Shown here in pieces: positions 34,073-44,066 of a stretch of DNA of 64,000 nt. Position 1 is the first letter of the stretch. Each line of letters opens with the position of its first letter. This DNA comes from Paucibacter sp. Y2R2-4 (lineage in GTDB: Bacteria > Pseudomonadota > Gammaproteobacteria > Burkholderiales > Burkholderiaceae_C): positions 868,001 to 932,000 of the forward strand of contig NZ_JAJIRO010000002.1 of the NCBI RefSeq assembly GCF_025717535.1. Reading direction: 5' to 3'. The translations under genes and the position numbers were made by a program. The notes beneath the pieces are model-generated. The model saw only the letters and a program-made list of their open reading frames with translations. It ran no database searches and was not told the origin of the DNA.

Positions 34073-34095
34073 GAGAAAAGCTCAGATCGTTTGGC

Positions 34096-35160
34096 TTACT
34101 TGACCAGCTGATTCAGCTCGCCACGGGCGTAGGCGGCAGCGATATCGACCAAGGTGCGCGGCTGGATCTTGCCGGCTTGGCCTTCGCAGCCGAACTCCAT
34201 GTAACGCTGTTTGCACACGGCCTTGGCGGCTTCGCGGGCGGGCTTGAGCCATTCGCGGGCGTCGAACTTGTCGGGGTTCTCAAACAAGAACTTGCGCACC
34301 GCGCCGGTCATGGCCAGGCGGATGTCGGTATCGATATTGATCTTGCGAACGCCATGTTTGATGGCTTCTTGGATCTCTTCGATCGGCACGCCGAAGGTTT
34401 CCTTCATCTGGCCGCCGTACTGGTTGATGATGGCCAGCAACTCTTGCGGCACGCTCGACGAACCGTGCATCACCAAGTGAGTGTTGGGGATGCGGGCGTG
34501 GATTTCCTTGACCCGGCTGATGGCCAGGATGTCACCCGTGGGCTTGCGGCTGAACTTGTAAGCGCCGTGGCTGGTGCCGATGGCAATCGCCAGCGCATCC
34601 AGCTGGGTGGCCTTGACGAAGGTGGCGGCTTCTTCCGGGTCGGTCAGCATCTGGCTGTGGTCCAGCTTGCCGACGGCGCCAATGCCGTCTTCCTCGCCGG
34701 CGTCGCCGGTTTCCAAATTGCCCAGGCAGCCCAGTTCGCCCTCGACCGTGACGCCGACCTTGTGCGCCATCTCGACGACGCGGCGGGTCACGTCCATGTT
34801 GTACTCAAAGGACGAGGGCGTCTTGCCGTCTTCCATCAGCGAGCCGTCCATCATCACCGAGCCAAAGCCCAGGTCGATGGCACCCTGGCAGATCTTGGGG
34901 CTGGTGCCATGGTCCTGGTGCATCACCAGAGGGATGTGGGGGTACATCTCGGCCGCGGCCTGGATCAGGTGCTTGATGAAGGGCTCGCCAGCGTATTTGC
35001 GGGCGCCGGCCGAGGCCTGCAGGATGACCGGGGCGCCGACTTCATCGGCGGCAGACATCACGGCCTGCACTTGCTCCAGATTGTTGACGTTGAAAGCTGG
35101 GATGCCGTAGCCGTGTTCGGCGGCATGGTCCAGCAGTTGGCGCATGGAAACGAGAGCCAT
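34096..35160 (-). CDS. fba: Class II fructose-1,6-bisphosphate aldolase
   Basis: This 354-aa zinc enzyme of glycolysis, gluconeogenesis and the Calvin cycle interconverts fructose-1,6-bisphosphate with DHAP and glyceraldehyde-3-phosphate. Key blocks are [10 protein letters not shown] (metal His), [47 protein letters not shown] and VMHGSSSVP, then [11 protein letters not shown]. The ATG at 35160 ([27 protein letters not shown]) is the conserved start; upstream in-frame sequence is not family-like. It is monocistronic and ends at a terminator. Confidence 0.96.
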   Translation of the reverse strand: MALVSMRQLLDHAAEHGYGIPAFNVNNLEQVQAVMSAADEVGAPVILQASAGARKYAGEPFIKHLIQAAAEMYPHIPLVMHQDHGTSPKICQGAIDLGFGSVMMDGSLMEDGKTPSSFEYNMDVTRRVVEMAHKVGVTVEGELGCLGNLETGDAGEEDGIGAVGKLDHSQMLTDPEEAATFVKATQLDALAIAIGTSHGAYKFSRKPTGDILAISRVKEIHARIPNTHLVMHGSSSVPQELLAIINQYGGQMKETFGVPIEEIQEAIKHGVRKINIDTDIRLAMTGAVRKFLFENPDKFDAREWLKPAREAAKAVCKQRYMEFGCEGQAGKIQPRTLVDIAAAYARGELNQLVK

Positions 35161-35407
35161 GAGAGAGTCCCTTGGGAAGTTAAAAACCTTGAAAACCCTG
35201 CGAACGCAGCCTACCGCCAAACCGGCCCGGCGGGTCATGTAACCGCGTTGTAACTGGCGGCGATTCTAGCGGGGCCCTGTGGCCAACAACCCCGGGCAGC
35301 CTCGCTTGCATGAGGGGGGTGTGAGCAATTAGGCTGAGAGCCGGGCTTTTTCGAGGTTTAGGGCTTGCAGCTTTGCGCCCACACTCGTCAGCCCAGGAGC
35401 CCACCGC

Positions 35408-36427
35408 ATGACTCGTCTCGCCCTTGACCATTTGACCCTCTGGATCACCGCCGCCTCGCGCGAACACTCGCACGACCTGGCCAGCCATCTGGAGGAGCGC
35501 ACCGGCTGCAGCCGTCGCTCGGCCCTGGCCGCGCTGCGCCGCTTGGTCGACGCCCATTGGTTGACGCGCAGCGGCAGCGACCGCCGCCCGGTCTATGGCC
35601 CCGGACTGCTGCGCCAGGTGGCGCGCACTTACAGCTTGCATGGTTTGCAAGAAGACATCCCCTGGCAGCGCGACTTTGCGCCTCATTTCGAACTGCCCAA
35701 GCATGTGGCACGCATGGTTCAGCATGGTTTCACCGAACTGGTGAACAACGCGGCCGACCACAGCGGCGGCAGCAGCGTCACCGTCTCGCTGCGTCAAACG
35801 CCCAGCCATGTGCAATTGCTGGTGTCTGACGACGGCTGCGGCGTGTTCGACAAGATCTGCTCGGCCTTTGACATTGCCAATGCCCAGCACGCCATGCTGG
35901 AGCTCAGCAAGGGCCGCCTGACCAGCCAGCCCGAGATGCACACCGGCCGCGGCCTGTTCTTCAGCTCGCAACTGGCCGACGTCTTTGACATTCATGCCAA
36001 CGGCACCGCCTTCCAGCGCCGCGCCTGGGAAAGCGGCGGCTGGCAGCCCGGCCGGCCGATGCCGCGCCAAGGCAGTTCCATCTATATGTCGATCTCCTTG
36101 GACACCAAGCGCACGCTGGACCAGGTGCTGGAAGCCTGGAGCCTGGACGGCAGCGGCATCGAGTTTGACCACACCACCATCGCCCTACGCCTTTTGGCCG
36201 GGCCGGGCCAGCCGCTGGATTCACGCGCTCAGGCACGCCGAGTCGCCGCACGGTTGCCGATGTTTCGCCGTGCGGAGATCAATTTTGATGGCGTCGAAGA
36301 CGTGGGCCACGGCTTCACCGACGAGTTGTTCCGCGTCTTCGCGCGAGCCCATCAAGAGGTGGAATTGATGCCCACCCATATGACGCCGCGCATTGCTGCG
36401 CTGGTGAAAAGCGCCCAAAACGGCTGA
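35408..36427 (+). CDS. HTH, HATPase and DUF4325 (STAS-like) protein
   Basis: This 339-aa protein has three parts. Residues 1-75 form a winged-HTH-like region. Residues about 95-215 form a GHKL ATPase with N-box ELVNNAADHSGG, G1 box VSDDGCGVFD and a GRGLFFSS G2-type loop. Residues about 255-330 match DUF4325 (EINFDGVEDVGHGFTDELFRVF). It lacks a phosphoacceptor His, so it is not a classical sensor kinase; similar proteins pair an anti-sigma-like kinase with a STAS-like module in one chain. The gene is divergent from the aldolase and alone. Role unknown; likely regulatory. Confidence 0.85.
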   Translation: MTRLALDHLTLWITAASREHSHDLASHLEERTGCSRRSALAALRRLVDAHWLTRSGSDRRPVYGPGLLRQVARTYSLHGLQEDIPWQRDFAPHFELPKHVARMVQHGFTELVNNAADHSGGSSVTVSLRQTPSHVQLLVSDDGCGVFDKICSAFDIANAQHAMLELSKGRLTSQPEMHTGRGLFFSSQLADVFDIHANGTAFQRRAWESGGWQPGRPMPRQGSSIYMSISLDTKRTLDQVLEAWSLDGSGIEFDHTTIALRLLAGPGQPLDSRAQARRVAARLPMFRRAEINFDGVEDVGHGFTDELFRVFARAHQEVELMPTHMTPRIAALVKSAQNG

Positions 36428-36449
36428 GGCGAGATAAGCCTTGCAGGCC

Positions 36450-37544
36450 TCAGCGCGGCGTGGCGCGAGCTTCGCTACTGCTGGCTGAAGCGTTCGCGGC
36501 GGCCGCGGTTGCCGCAGCTGGAGTCAGGACGCCTGCGGGAGCAAGGGTACTGGCCGATGAGGGCACTGCGGCCACCGCGGCCATGCGCGCCCGATAAACT
36601 AGCCGCTCCTCAGGCGGCAGCATCGACTCGTATTGTTCTCGAAGGCGGCTGCGTTCGGCGTCCATGCCGGGCAGGCGATCGATGGCCTGAATCACCTGCT
36701 TGCCCCAGGGCGTGAGGCTGCAGGCGGCGTAGGTCGGAATCAAGGGCGGCGATTCAGCCAAGGGCAGGTACTGGAAATCCTCCAATCCCCCTTGATGCTT
36801 GCGCAATTGCTCCACCTCAATCGCGTAGCCCAAGGTCACATCGAAGCGTTTGCGGCTCAGGGTGTGCAGCAGGCCGGACAACAAGCCGTATTCGCCAAAG
36901 TCCAGCACCTGCTCGGGGCGCGCCGTACGCGCTTGCTTCAGCGCCTCATCCAGGGCCTGGCCATAGCGGCGCTTGGGTAATGTCCCCACCCTCACCTCGC
37001 CAGACCGCAAAAGCTCGACCAAGGACACTTCACCGCCCGGCCGCTTTTTCCACCCCCCCGGCGGCGCATAGCCGCGGCGCACGATCAGCACCGGCGGTAA
37101 CTGCATGAAATAAGGCTCAGCACCAAAGCGGGTATAGGCCTCCCGCTCGGGCACTTTCAGCGTGGACAGCGAGCAAACCGGCTGCCCGGCCTGCATGAAC
37201 TGAGCGATCCGCTCGGTGCTGCTGACTTCCAATTGATGCTGATACTCAGGCATGCGTTTGGCCAAGGCCCCGAGGTAGATATCCCGCAAGCCAGTGCCTT
37301 TGTTCGGGCCATCAATCACGTGATAGGGCACAAAGTCGAGCAGGAGCCAACGAATCGCGGCGGGCGGCACGGGCGCAGAAGCCGGCGTTGGAGCGCTCGC
37401 CTGAAGCGCCGGACTCGCGGGCTGAGCTTGGCCCTGCAAAGGCGCCGCCAAACCGCAGGCCCACAGCGCCAGCGCTAGGGCATTCATCCCGCTCAAGAAG
37501 CGGAACAAACCCAAGGGACCCAGCGAACCCCAAACACGCACCAT
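36450..37544 (-). CDS. Exported solute-binding-like protein (TIGR02285-like)
   Basis: This protein of about 364 aa has an N-terminal signal region; MVRVWGSLG at 37544 gives a positively charged n-region ahead of NALALALWACGLAAPLQG. ATGs at 37562 and 37487 are alternatives. A Pro/Ala linker precedes the folded part, which runs IRWLLLDFVPYHVIDGPNKGTGLRDIYL...CSLSTLKVPEREAYTRFGAEPYF, the pattern of the TIGR02285 group of periplasmic binding-like proteins. The tail after residue 330 is Ala-rich and low-complexity. Ligand unknown. It lies near another binding-like gene (37712) on the same strand, which suggests related roles. Confidence 0.72.
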   Translation of the reverse strand: MVRVWGSLGPLGLFRFLSGMNALALALWACGLAAPLQGQAQPASPALQASAPTPASAPVPPAAIRWLLLDFVPYHVIDGPNKGTGLRDIYLGALAKRMPEYQHQLEVSSTERIAQFMQAGQPVCSLSTLKVPEREAYTRFGAEPYFMQLPPVLIVRRGYAPPGGWKKRPGGEVSLVELLRSGEVRVGTLPKRRYGQALDEALKQARTARPEQVLDFGEYGLLSGLLHTLSRKRFDVTLGYAIEVEQLRKHQGGLEDFQYLPLAESPPLIPTYAACSLTPWGKQVIQAIDRLPGMDAERSRLREQYESMLPPEERLVYRARMAAVAAVPSSASTLAPAGVLTPAAATAAAANASASSSEARATPR

Positions 37545-37711
37545 CCTGAAGCATGACCCCATGCACAGCCCCCGGAGCTCAAACTCACCACGCCTCGAAC
37601 ATGAGGCGCTGGTCACTATAGCGAGCAGCGTGGCGCGCGCACATCGGCGTTTTGTCCTCTTGTCAGCACGTCATTTTTCATTTCGGCACTGGAAGTTACA
37701 GGCTCAAAAAC

Positions 37712-38515
37712 TCAAAGATCGCTGTTGACCAAGGCCTGAATCGCCTTCGCCTGCTGGCGCATGGCGGCATTCAAGCGCGGCAAGGCTTGCGCCAAAGGAT
37801 GGTCTCGCGCCACGGCGAAATGAATCGGGTCCACCTGCAAAGGTGTGGGCAAAACCGAGACCGCCGCCGAGTGCCCGGACTCTTCACGCAGCAGGCGCTC
37901 AAACAGCCAAGGCTGAGCGCTGCGGTGCGAACTCAACATCACATCGCAGCGACCCGCCATCAACATGCGAACCCGTGCGTTCAGATCGCCATTGGCCAAC
38001 TCGACCTTGAACAAACTGCCCCTGGCGGCCTCGAAGCTTGGGCCATAGCTGGTGCCACGGCTGACGCACAGCGTGCGTCCGCTCAAGTCGCTGAGTTGGC
38101 GGTAATCCATCGCTTGGTCGCGCCGCACCACCATCCACACATGGTTGTCGAACACCGGCTCGCTGAAGGACAACACTTGCTCGCGAGCGGGCGTGCGAGA
38201 AACGCCAAAGACCATCAGCTGCCCGCGTTCGGCCAAGAGCATGGCGCGCGCCCAGGGCAAGGGCTGGATCTGCCATTCGATCTGCGCCGCTTCGCCAATC
38301 AGACGCAGAATGTGCTTCACAAAAGGGCGACGGCTGGCCTCATTGACGGCAATCGGCACCTGCAGACGACTTGGAGCTTGGGCTGGAGATTGCGCTAGCA
38401 CTTGGCCCGAGAGCGTCCCCAAGGCCGAGCAGGCGGCCGCCCCATGCAGCAGCTGCCGCAGCATTTGGCGCCGCAGCCGCAACACATCGTTCCTCGGAAA
38501 ACAGGGGTCTGGCAT
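37712..38515 (-). CDS. Periplasmic amino acid-binding-like protein (SBP_bac_3)
   Basis: This protein of about 267 aa starts with a Tat/Sec-like N-terminus (RLRRQMLRQLLHGAAACSALGTLSGQVLAQ). The family-3 binding fold follows, with VAVNEASRRPFVKHI-type opening, FGVSRTPAREQVLSFSEPVFDNHVWMVVRR and LCVSRGTSYGP. There are no ABC permease genes nearby, so it may be an orphan sensor-type protein. The start at ATG 38515 is preceded by an in-frame TTG. Confidence 0.8.
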   Translation of the reverse strand: MPDPCFPRNDVLRLRRQMLRQLLHGAAACSALGTLSGQVLAQSPAQAPSRLQVPIAVNEASRRPFVKHILRLIGEAAQIEWQIQPLPWARAMLLAERGQLMVFGVSRTPAREQVLSFSEPVFDNHVWMVVRRDQAMDYRQLSDLSGRTLCVSRGTSYGPSFEAARGSLFKVELANGDLNARVRMLMAGRCDVMLSSHRSAQPWLFERLLREESGHSAAVSVLPTPLQVDPIHFAVARDHPLAQALPRLNAAMRQQAKAIQALVNSDL

Positions 38516-38663
38516 CAAGGGTCTACCGAAAAACGGTCGCCCCAGAATAGCAGCCGGTACCCCGGTCGATTCAAAAGCGAGCCGCCTCAGATGCCTGCTT
38601 TTTCACAAAGCTGCCAGCTGAGCCCTTGGACTCCAAGGCCAACTCAGCCGGGCTGGCTTGGCT

Positions 38664-40097
38664 TCAGTCTCCGACGCGGCAGACCTTCAGCATATTGGTG
38701 CCGCCGGGGTAGCCCATCGGCTCGCCGCAGGTGATGGCATAGGTGTCGCCGGGCATCAGCACGCCCTTGTCCACCAGAATCTTCTCGGCCGCCTTCAGCG
38801 CCGTGTCGCGGTCTTCAAACTTGGGCATCAAGAGCGGGCGCACATTGCGGTACAGCGTCATCTTGCGCTGACTCACCTCTTGCGTGGTCAAGGCGTAGAT
38901 CGGCACCTGAATGCGATGGCGGCTCATCCACAAGGCGGTGGAGCCGGACTCGGTCAAGGCCAGAATCGCCTTGCAGCCCAGGTGATGGGCGGTGAACAGC
39001 GCGCCCATGGCGATGGACTGGTCAATGCGGCCAAACTGGCGGCCGGCGAAGTCGGTGTCCAAGGTGACGAACTCGGCGCGCTCGGCTTCCAGCGCAATGG
39101 CGGCCATCTGCTCGATGGTTTCAACCGGGAACTTGCCAGCCGCAGTTTCGGCACTCAGCATGACCGCATCGGTGCCATCAAGTACCGCGTTAGCCACATC
39201 GCTCACCTCGGCGCGCGTCGGCACCGGGTTGACGATCATGGACTCCATCATCTGCGTGGCGGTGATGGCCACTTTGTCCAGCGCCAGCGCCATCTTGATC
39301 ATGCGCTTTTGCAGAGCCGGCACGGCCGCATTGCCCACTTCCACCGCCAAGTCGCCGCGCGCCACCATGATGCCGTCGCTGGCCTTCAGAATCGCTTCGA
39401 GGTGAGGGATGGCTTCCGAGCGCTCGATCTTGGCGATCATGCTGGGCTTGTGGCCGTAGGGCTCACCGGCCATATTGGCTAGTTGGCGCGCCATTTCCAT
39501 GTCGGTGGCGTTCTTGGGGAAGCTGATCGCCAGGTATTCGCAGCGGAAGCTCATCGCGGTCTTGATGTCTTCCATGTCCTTGGAGGTCAAGGCCGGGGCA
39601 GTCAGGCCGCCGCCCTGCTTGTTGATGCCCTTGTTATTGGACAGCTCGCCGCCCAGCTTGACGATGGTGTGCACCGCCGCGCCGCGCACTGCTTCCACGG
39701 TCAGCACCAAGAGGCCGTCATTCAGCAGCAAGGTGTCGCCGGGCTTCACATCGCGCGGCAGTTCCTTGTAATCGAGGCCGACGGCTTCTTCATTGCCAAG
39801 CTCGGTGCGGTCGGCGTCCAAGATGAAGCGGGTGCCGTTGACCAGCTCGATCTTGCCGTTCTCGAACTTGCCGACGCGGATCTTGGGACCTTGCATATCG
39901 GCCATGATGGCCACTTCTTTGCCGGCCGCCTTGGCCGCTTCGCGCACCAGACGGGCACGGTCGATATGGTCTTGGGCCTTGCCGTGCGAAAAGTTCAGCC
40001 GCACCACATCGACGCCGGACCGGATCATCTGCTCCAAGATCTCCGGTGAAGAAGAAGCTGGGCCGAGGGTGGCAACGATCTTGGTGGCACGGGTCAT
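38664..40097 (-). CDS. pyk: Pyruvate kinase
   Basis: This glycolytic enzyme (phosphoenolpyruvate + ADP to pyruvate + ATP) has 477 aa, typical length. The start is MTRATKIVATLGPASSSPEILEQMIRSGVDVVRLNFSHG (TIM-barrel entry). The PEP/metal region KIERSEAI...GIMVARGDLAVEVG is intact, and TATQMMESMI and DGTDAVMLSAETAAGKFPVE complete the domain order. I chose ATG 40097 over GTG 40106. It is followed on the same strand by the end of the window's carbon-metabolism block and lies downstream of maeB with a 94-bp gap containing a hairpin. Confidence 0.95.
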   Translation of the reverse strand: MTRATKIVATLGPASSSPEILEQMIRSGVDVVRLNFSHGKAQDHIDRARLVREAAKAAGKEVAIMADMQGPKIRVGKFENGKIELVNGTRFILDADRTELGNEEAVGLDYKELPRDVKPGDTLLLNDGLLVLTVEAVRGAAVHTIVKLGGELSNNKGINKQGGGLTAPALTSKDMEDIKTAMSFRCEYLAISFPKNATDMEMARQLANMAGEPYGHKPSMIAKIERSEAIPHLEAILKASDGIMVARGDLAVEVGNAAVPALQKRMIKMALALDKVAITATQMMESMIVNPVPTRAEVSDVANAVLDGTDAVMLSAETAAGKFPVETIEQMAAIALEAERAEFVTLDTDFAGRQFGRIDQSIAMGALFTAHHLGCKAILALTESGSTALWMSRHRIQVPIYALTTQEVSQRKMTLYRNVRPLLMPKFEDRDTALKAAEKILVDKGVLMPGDTYAITCGEPMGYPGGTNMLKVCRVGD

Positions 40098-40133
40098 GGC
40101 GGGCACTCGCTGAAATAAAGTTACAGGCTTTGA

Positions 40134-40158
40134 TTATGGCCCCCACCGAGGGCCATAA
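40134..40158. other. Hairpin between maeB and pyk
   Basis: TTATGGCCC pairs with GGGCCATAA over a 7-base loop, a perfect 9-bp stem in the 94-bp gap. It is followed on neither strand by a T run, so it is not a typical terminator; it could be an attenuator, an operator or an mRNA processing or stability element. Confidence 0.5.
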
Positions 40159-40191
40159 GTTTCAGAGAGTTACTGCAGCGCGCGAGAAAAC

Positions 40192-42510
40192 TCAGCCTTT
40201 GGCGGCCAAGACATCGGCCACCGCCAGCGCCGTCATATTGACGATGCGACGCACCGTGGCCGAGGGCGTCAGGATGTGCACCGGCGCGGCGGTGCCGAGC
40301 AGGATGGGGCCCACGGTCACGCCCTTGCCGGCCGTCACCTTCAAGACATTGAAGAGGATGTTGGCGGCGTCCAGCGAAGGCAGCACCAAGAGATTGGCCG
40401 CGCCCTTCAGCGTGCTGTCGGGCAAGAAGGTGTTGCGCACCGATTCCGACAGGGCGGCATCGCCGTGCATTTCGCCATCGCACTCGACGTCGGGTGCATG
40501 CTGGGTGAAGAGCTCACGGGCGCGGCGCATCTTCACCGCCGACGGCCGCTTGCTGGAGCCGAACATCGAGTGCGACACAAAAGCCAGCTTGGGCGGCAGG
40601 CCGAAGCGGCGCACCTCGTCGGCCGCCATGGCGGCGATCTCGGCCAGTTGCTCGGCATCGGGCTGGTCGTTGACGAAGGTGTCGGTCAGGAAGAGCGTGT
40701 GCTCGTCCAGCATCAGCGCATTCATGGTGGCGAAATTGCGCGCGCCGGGCTTCAGGCCGATCAGGTCAGACACATGCTCCAGGTGGTTGTCAAAGCGACC
40801 CACCATGCCGCAGATCATGGCGTCGGCATCGCCGAGCTTGATGGCCAGGGCGCCAATGGTGGTGGCCGAGCGGCGCACGGCGGCCTTGGCCATCTCGGGC
40901 GTCACGCCCTGGCGGCCCATGACCTGGTGATACGCCTCCCAGTACTGACGGAAGCGCGCGTCGTTGCTCGGGTCGATGATGGCCACATCCTCACCCAGCT
41001 TCAAACGCAGGCCGGCGCGCTCAATGCGGCTGGCGATGACCTCCGGGCGGCCAATCAGCGTCGGCTTGACGATGCCTTCGTCCAGCGCCACCTGCACCGC
41101 GCGCAGCACGCGCTCGTCCTCGCCCTCGGCGTAGATCACGCGGGCCGGGTTGGCCTTGGCCGCCGTGAACACCGGGCGCATGAACATGCCGGTTTGGTAA
41201 ACGTAGCGCTCCAGCGACTGGCGGTAAGCGGCCATGTCCGTGATCGGGCGCTCGGCCACACCGGAGTCGGCGGCGGCCTGGGCCACGGCCGGTGCGATGC
41301 GCAGAATCAAGCGAGCATCAAAAGGCTTGGGGATCAGATAGTCGGGGCCAAAGTGCAGCTCTTCACCGGCATAGGCGGCCGCGACTTCATCGCTGGTCTC
41401 GGCCTTGGCCAGGGCGGCAATCTCTCGCACGCAGGCCAGCTTCATTTCCTCGGTGATCTTGCTGGCGCCGCAGTCCAGCGCGCCACGGAAGATGTAGGGG
41501 AAGCACAGGACGTTGTTGACCTGGTTCGGGTAGTCCGAGCGGCCGGTGGCGATGATGCAATCCGGGCGCACGGCCTTGGCCAGCTCGGGGCGGATCTCGG
41601 GTTCGGGATTGGCCAGGGCCAAGATGATGGGGCTGGCGGCCATGGTCTTGACCATCTCGGCCGTGAGCACGCCGGCGGCCGAGCAGCCCAGGAACACATC
41701 GGCGCCATTGACCACATCGGCCAGCGTGCGCGAGGCCGTGGTCTGGCAATAGCGCTGCTTCGATTCATCCAGCTTGCCGGCCTTGGCGTCCTCACGCTCG
41801 GCGTGGATCACACCCTTGGAGTCGCAGACAAAAATGTTCTCGCGCTTGACGCCCAGGCCCACCATCACATCCAGGCAAGCAATCGCCGCCGCGCCCGCGC
41901 CGGACACGGCCAGCTTGACGGCGGCGATGTCCTTGCCCACCAATTCCAAGCCGTTCAGCAGCGCGGCGCTGGAGATGATGGCCGTGCCATGCTGGTCGTC
42001 ATGGAAGACCGGGATGTTCATGCGCTCCTTGAGCTTCTTCTCGATGTAGAAGCACTCGGGCGCCTTGATGTCTTCCAGGTTCACACCGCCCAGGGTCGGC
42101 TCCATGGCGGCAATGATGTCGACCAACTTGTCGGGGTCGCGCTCGGCCAGTTCGATGTCGAACACATCGATGCCGGCGAACTTCTTGAACAAGCAGCCCT
42201 TGCCTTCCATCACCGGCTTGGCAGCCAGGGGGCCGATATCGCCCAGACCCAGCACGGCCGTGCCATTAGTGATCACGCCGACCAGATTGGCGCGCGAGGT
42301 GTAGTCGGCGGCCAGCGAGGGGTCTTTCTCGATATCCAGGCAGGGATAAGCCACACCCGGCGAATAAGCCAGCGAGAGGTCGCGCTGGTTCGACAAGGCC
42401 TTGGTCGGCGTGACGGCGATCTTGCCGCGGCTGGGACTGCGGTGGTATTCACGCGCTGCATCCCGCAGGGCGGCCTCGGCCGGCGACAGCAAAGCCTTGT
42501 CATTGCTCAT
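40192..42510 (-). CDS. maeB: NADP-dependent malic enzyme, multidomain with phosphotransacetylase-like C-terminus
   Basis: This 772-aa cytoplasmic enzyme oxidatively decarboxylates malate to pyruvate, providing NADPH. The N-terminal malic domain (residues about 1-430) contains [35 protein letters not shown] and the NAD(P) region [14 protein letters not shown], with [11 protein letters not shown]. The C-terminal phosphate acetyl/butyryltransferase-like domain (about 440-772) has [17 protein letters not shown] and ends [15 protein letters not shown]. The length is the usual MaeB size. It is next to pyk, giving the PEP-pyruvate-malate node. Confidence 0.96.
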   Translation of the reverse strand: MSNDKALLSPAEAALRDAAREYHRSPSRGKIAVTPTKALSNQRDLSLAYSPGVAYPCLDIEKDPSLAADYTSRANLVGVITNGTAVLGLGDIGPLAAKPVMEGKGCLFKKFAGIDVFDIELAERDPDKLVDIIAAMEPTLGGVNLEDIKAPECFYIEKKLKERMNIPVFHDDQHGTAIISSAALLNGLELVGKDIAAVKLAVSGAGAAAIACLDVMVGLGVKRENIFVCDSKGVIHAEREDAKAGKLDESKQRYCQTTASRTLADVVNGADVFLGCSAAGVLTAEMVKTMAASPIILALANPEPEIRPELAKAVRPDCIIATGRSDYPNQVNNVLCFPYIFRGALDCGASKITEEMKLACVREIAALAKAETSDEVAAAYAGEELHFGPDYLIPKPFDARLILRIAPAVAQAAADSGVAERPITDMAAYRQSLERYVYQTGMFMRPVFTAAKANPARVIYAEGEDERVLRAVQVALDEGIVKPTLIGRPEVIASRIERAGLRLKLGEDVAIIDPSNDARFRQYWEAYHQVMGRQGVTPEMAKAAVRRSATTIGALAIKLGDADAMICGMVGRFDNHLEHVSDLIGLKPGARNFATMNALMLDEHTLFLTDTFVNDQPDAEQLAEIAAMAADEVRRFGLPPKLAFVSHSMFGSSKRPSAVKMRRARELFTQHAPDVECDGEMHGDAALSESVRNTFLPDSTLKGAANLLVLPSLDAANILFNVLKVTAGKGVTVGPILLGTAAPVHILTPSATVRRIVNMTALAVADVLAAKG

Positions 42511-42669
42511 TCAGTGCTCCAGGAAAAATTGAGTTCCGGGAGGTTACATCGGCAATTAGCGCTTGCCGATGCCGGGAGCTTTAACTGTTATGCAAAGATG
42601 GCAAGTCAGGCGTCGCAAAACCCGAAACGCAGCGAGAGGCTGCACCGCAGAGTCTTGAATGCCCAAGGC

Positions 42670-44004
42670 CTACGCGAGAGCGTTTGCTTCATCGCCCACG
42701 GCCCCCGCCCGAACGACGCGGTCACGCCCTTCGCGCTTGGCCTGGTACATGGCCTGATCAGCCGCGCGCATGGCCGCGTCAACGCCGGCTTCGCCCTCGC
42801 TGTGCCGCTGGGCCAGTGCAACGCCAAAACTGGCGCTGACCTTCAATCCACCCGGCCAGCTTTGCTCGCTCAAGACCTTGCGCAAGCGTTCGGCGACCTC
42901 AAAAGCCTCTTCGTCAGTGGTTAAAGGCATCAGCAGCACAAACTCCTCGCCGCCCCAGCGGGCCAACAAGTCCTCGCGCTGGATATGGGTCTTCAAACAC
43001 TGCGCGAACTGCTTCAGCACCTCGTCCCCGGCATCGTGACCCAAGCTGTCGTTGATGGCCTTGAAATGATCGATATCGGTGAAGACCACCGCCAAGGGAA
43101 ACATCTGCTCTTCCTGCGCCCGCATCAGCAAACGCAAGTCGTGCTTGAGACCCAAACGGTTCGACACGCCCGTCAGGGCATCGTGGTGTGCCTTGGCCTC
43201 GTACTCGCCGGAGATTGCTTTCAGGCGCGCATTGGCATGCTTCAACTCACGCTTGCCGCGCAGTGCTTGATCCAGCTTGCGACGCGAGCGGCGCCAATCC
43301 CAGAACAGAAAGCCGCCCATGCTGAACAGCCAGACCGCAATGATGGCCAAGCGGAACTGAGCGGGCGCGACCCACACGCCGACCAACTCCACCGCATCCA
43401 ATTCGATGCGATGCGGCCCCGGCTGGGCGGTGCCCGAAGTCGTTAAGGTGAGGTAGACGGTGCGATCCAATTGCGGGCCGAGCAGATGCACCGGCAAGGG
43501 GTGTTCTTGCACCCACCAAGAGGCCACCATGAATTGCTCAAGCCGGAACTCCACCGGCTGCGCTTGCGCCGCCGGGTCGTAGACCACCTCATGGGGCTTG
43601 AGGTCTGCCTCCTTGCCCGAGCCCGCATAAGCCGGATCAAAGTGGCGCAAAAACACCCGCACATATTGCTTGGGCTCAGGGCCGCTGGCGCGCAACCAAA
43701 GGCGCAGACTGTTGAACTGAGTCAGATCCAAGCCCTGCTCTTTTTCGCCCAACTGGATCTGTAGGGCGCAAAAAGGCCACTCGTAACCGGGCTGGATGTC
43801 GCAGTCCAAAACCCATCCCGAGCCCTGACGCTCGACACGGCCAACGCTATTGCCGCCGTCCTCGCGGTCATTGACGGCCTCCACCCAATCGGCCCGCTGG
43901 GAGTTCGCGTCAATGCGCAAGACGCGCTGCATCCAATGTTCATTGGCATACAGCGCCAAGAGCGTGGACAAAAGCAAGAGCAACAAGAGTCGGCGAAGAA
44001 TCAT
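42670..44004 (-). CDS. Membrane-anchored diguanylate cyclase (GGDEF)
   Basis: This 444-aa protein has an N-terminal transmembrane helix (LLLLLLLSTLLALYA), a periplasmic domain at about 25-215, a second helix (FRLAIIAVWLFSMGGFLFWDW), a short helical linker, and a GGDEF domain at about 270-435 with GGEEF. The I-site position reads QRED rather than R-x-x-D, so product inhibition may be lost. The periplasmic part is beta-rich (YLTLTTSGTAQPG...IELDAVELVGVWV), reminiscent of carbohydrate-binding modules; the ligand is unknown. It follows pgk on the same strand with a 62-bp gap. Confidence 0.88.
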   Translation of the reverse strand: MILRRLLLLLLLSTLLALYANEHWMQRVLRIDANSQRADWVEAVNDREDGGNSVGRVERQGSGWVLDCDIQPGYEWPFCALQIQLGEKEQGLDLTQFNSLRLWLRASGPEPKQYVRVFLRHFDPAYAGSGKEADLKPHEVVYDPAAQAQPVEFRLEQFMVASWWVQEHPLPVHLLGPQLDRTVYLTLTTSGTAQPGPHRIELDAVELVGVWVAPAQFRLAIIAVWLFSMGGFLFWDWRRSRRKLDQALRGKRELKHANARLKAISGEYEAKAHHDALTGVSNRLGLKHDLRLLMRAQEEQMFPLAVVFTDIDHFKAINDSLGHDAGDEVLKQFAQCLKTHIQREDLLARWGGEEFVLLMPLTTDEEAFEVAERLRKVLSEQSWPGGLKVSASFGVALAQRHSEGEAGVDAAMRAADQAMYQAKREGRDRVVRAGAVGDEANALA

Positions 44005-44066
44005 GAGGCTCTTGCGGCGTCAGGCATCACAGGGTCGAGTCATTCATCCGATCGACCAAGAGGAGC

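Larger units (their letters stand above)
33626..34095. other. Intergenic region, 470 bp
   Basis: No gene is supported. The centre is a large imperfect inverted repeat (33769-33970), and the right end is the terminator of the aldolase gene (34041-34072). Short open frames inside follow the repeat and lack ribosome sites. Confidence 0.6.

Noticed and set aside
40134-40158. Terminator between maeB and pyk
   Set aside because: The stem is good, but neither strand has a T run immediately after it.
40276-42924. Very long open frame on the + strand opposite maeB (about 880 codons)
   Set aside because: Its protein is rich in His, Arg, Gly and Ala without domains, typical of the antisense of a high-GC gene. 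maeB on the other strand is unmistakable.
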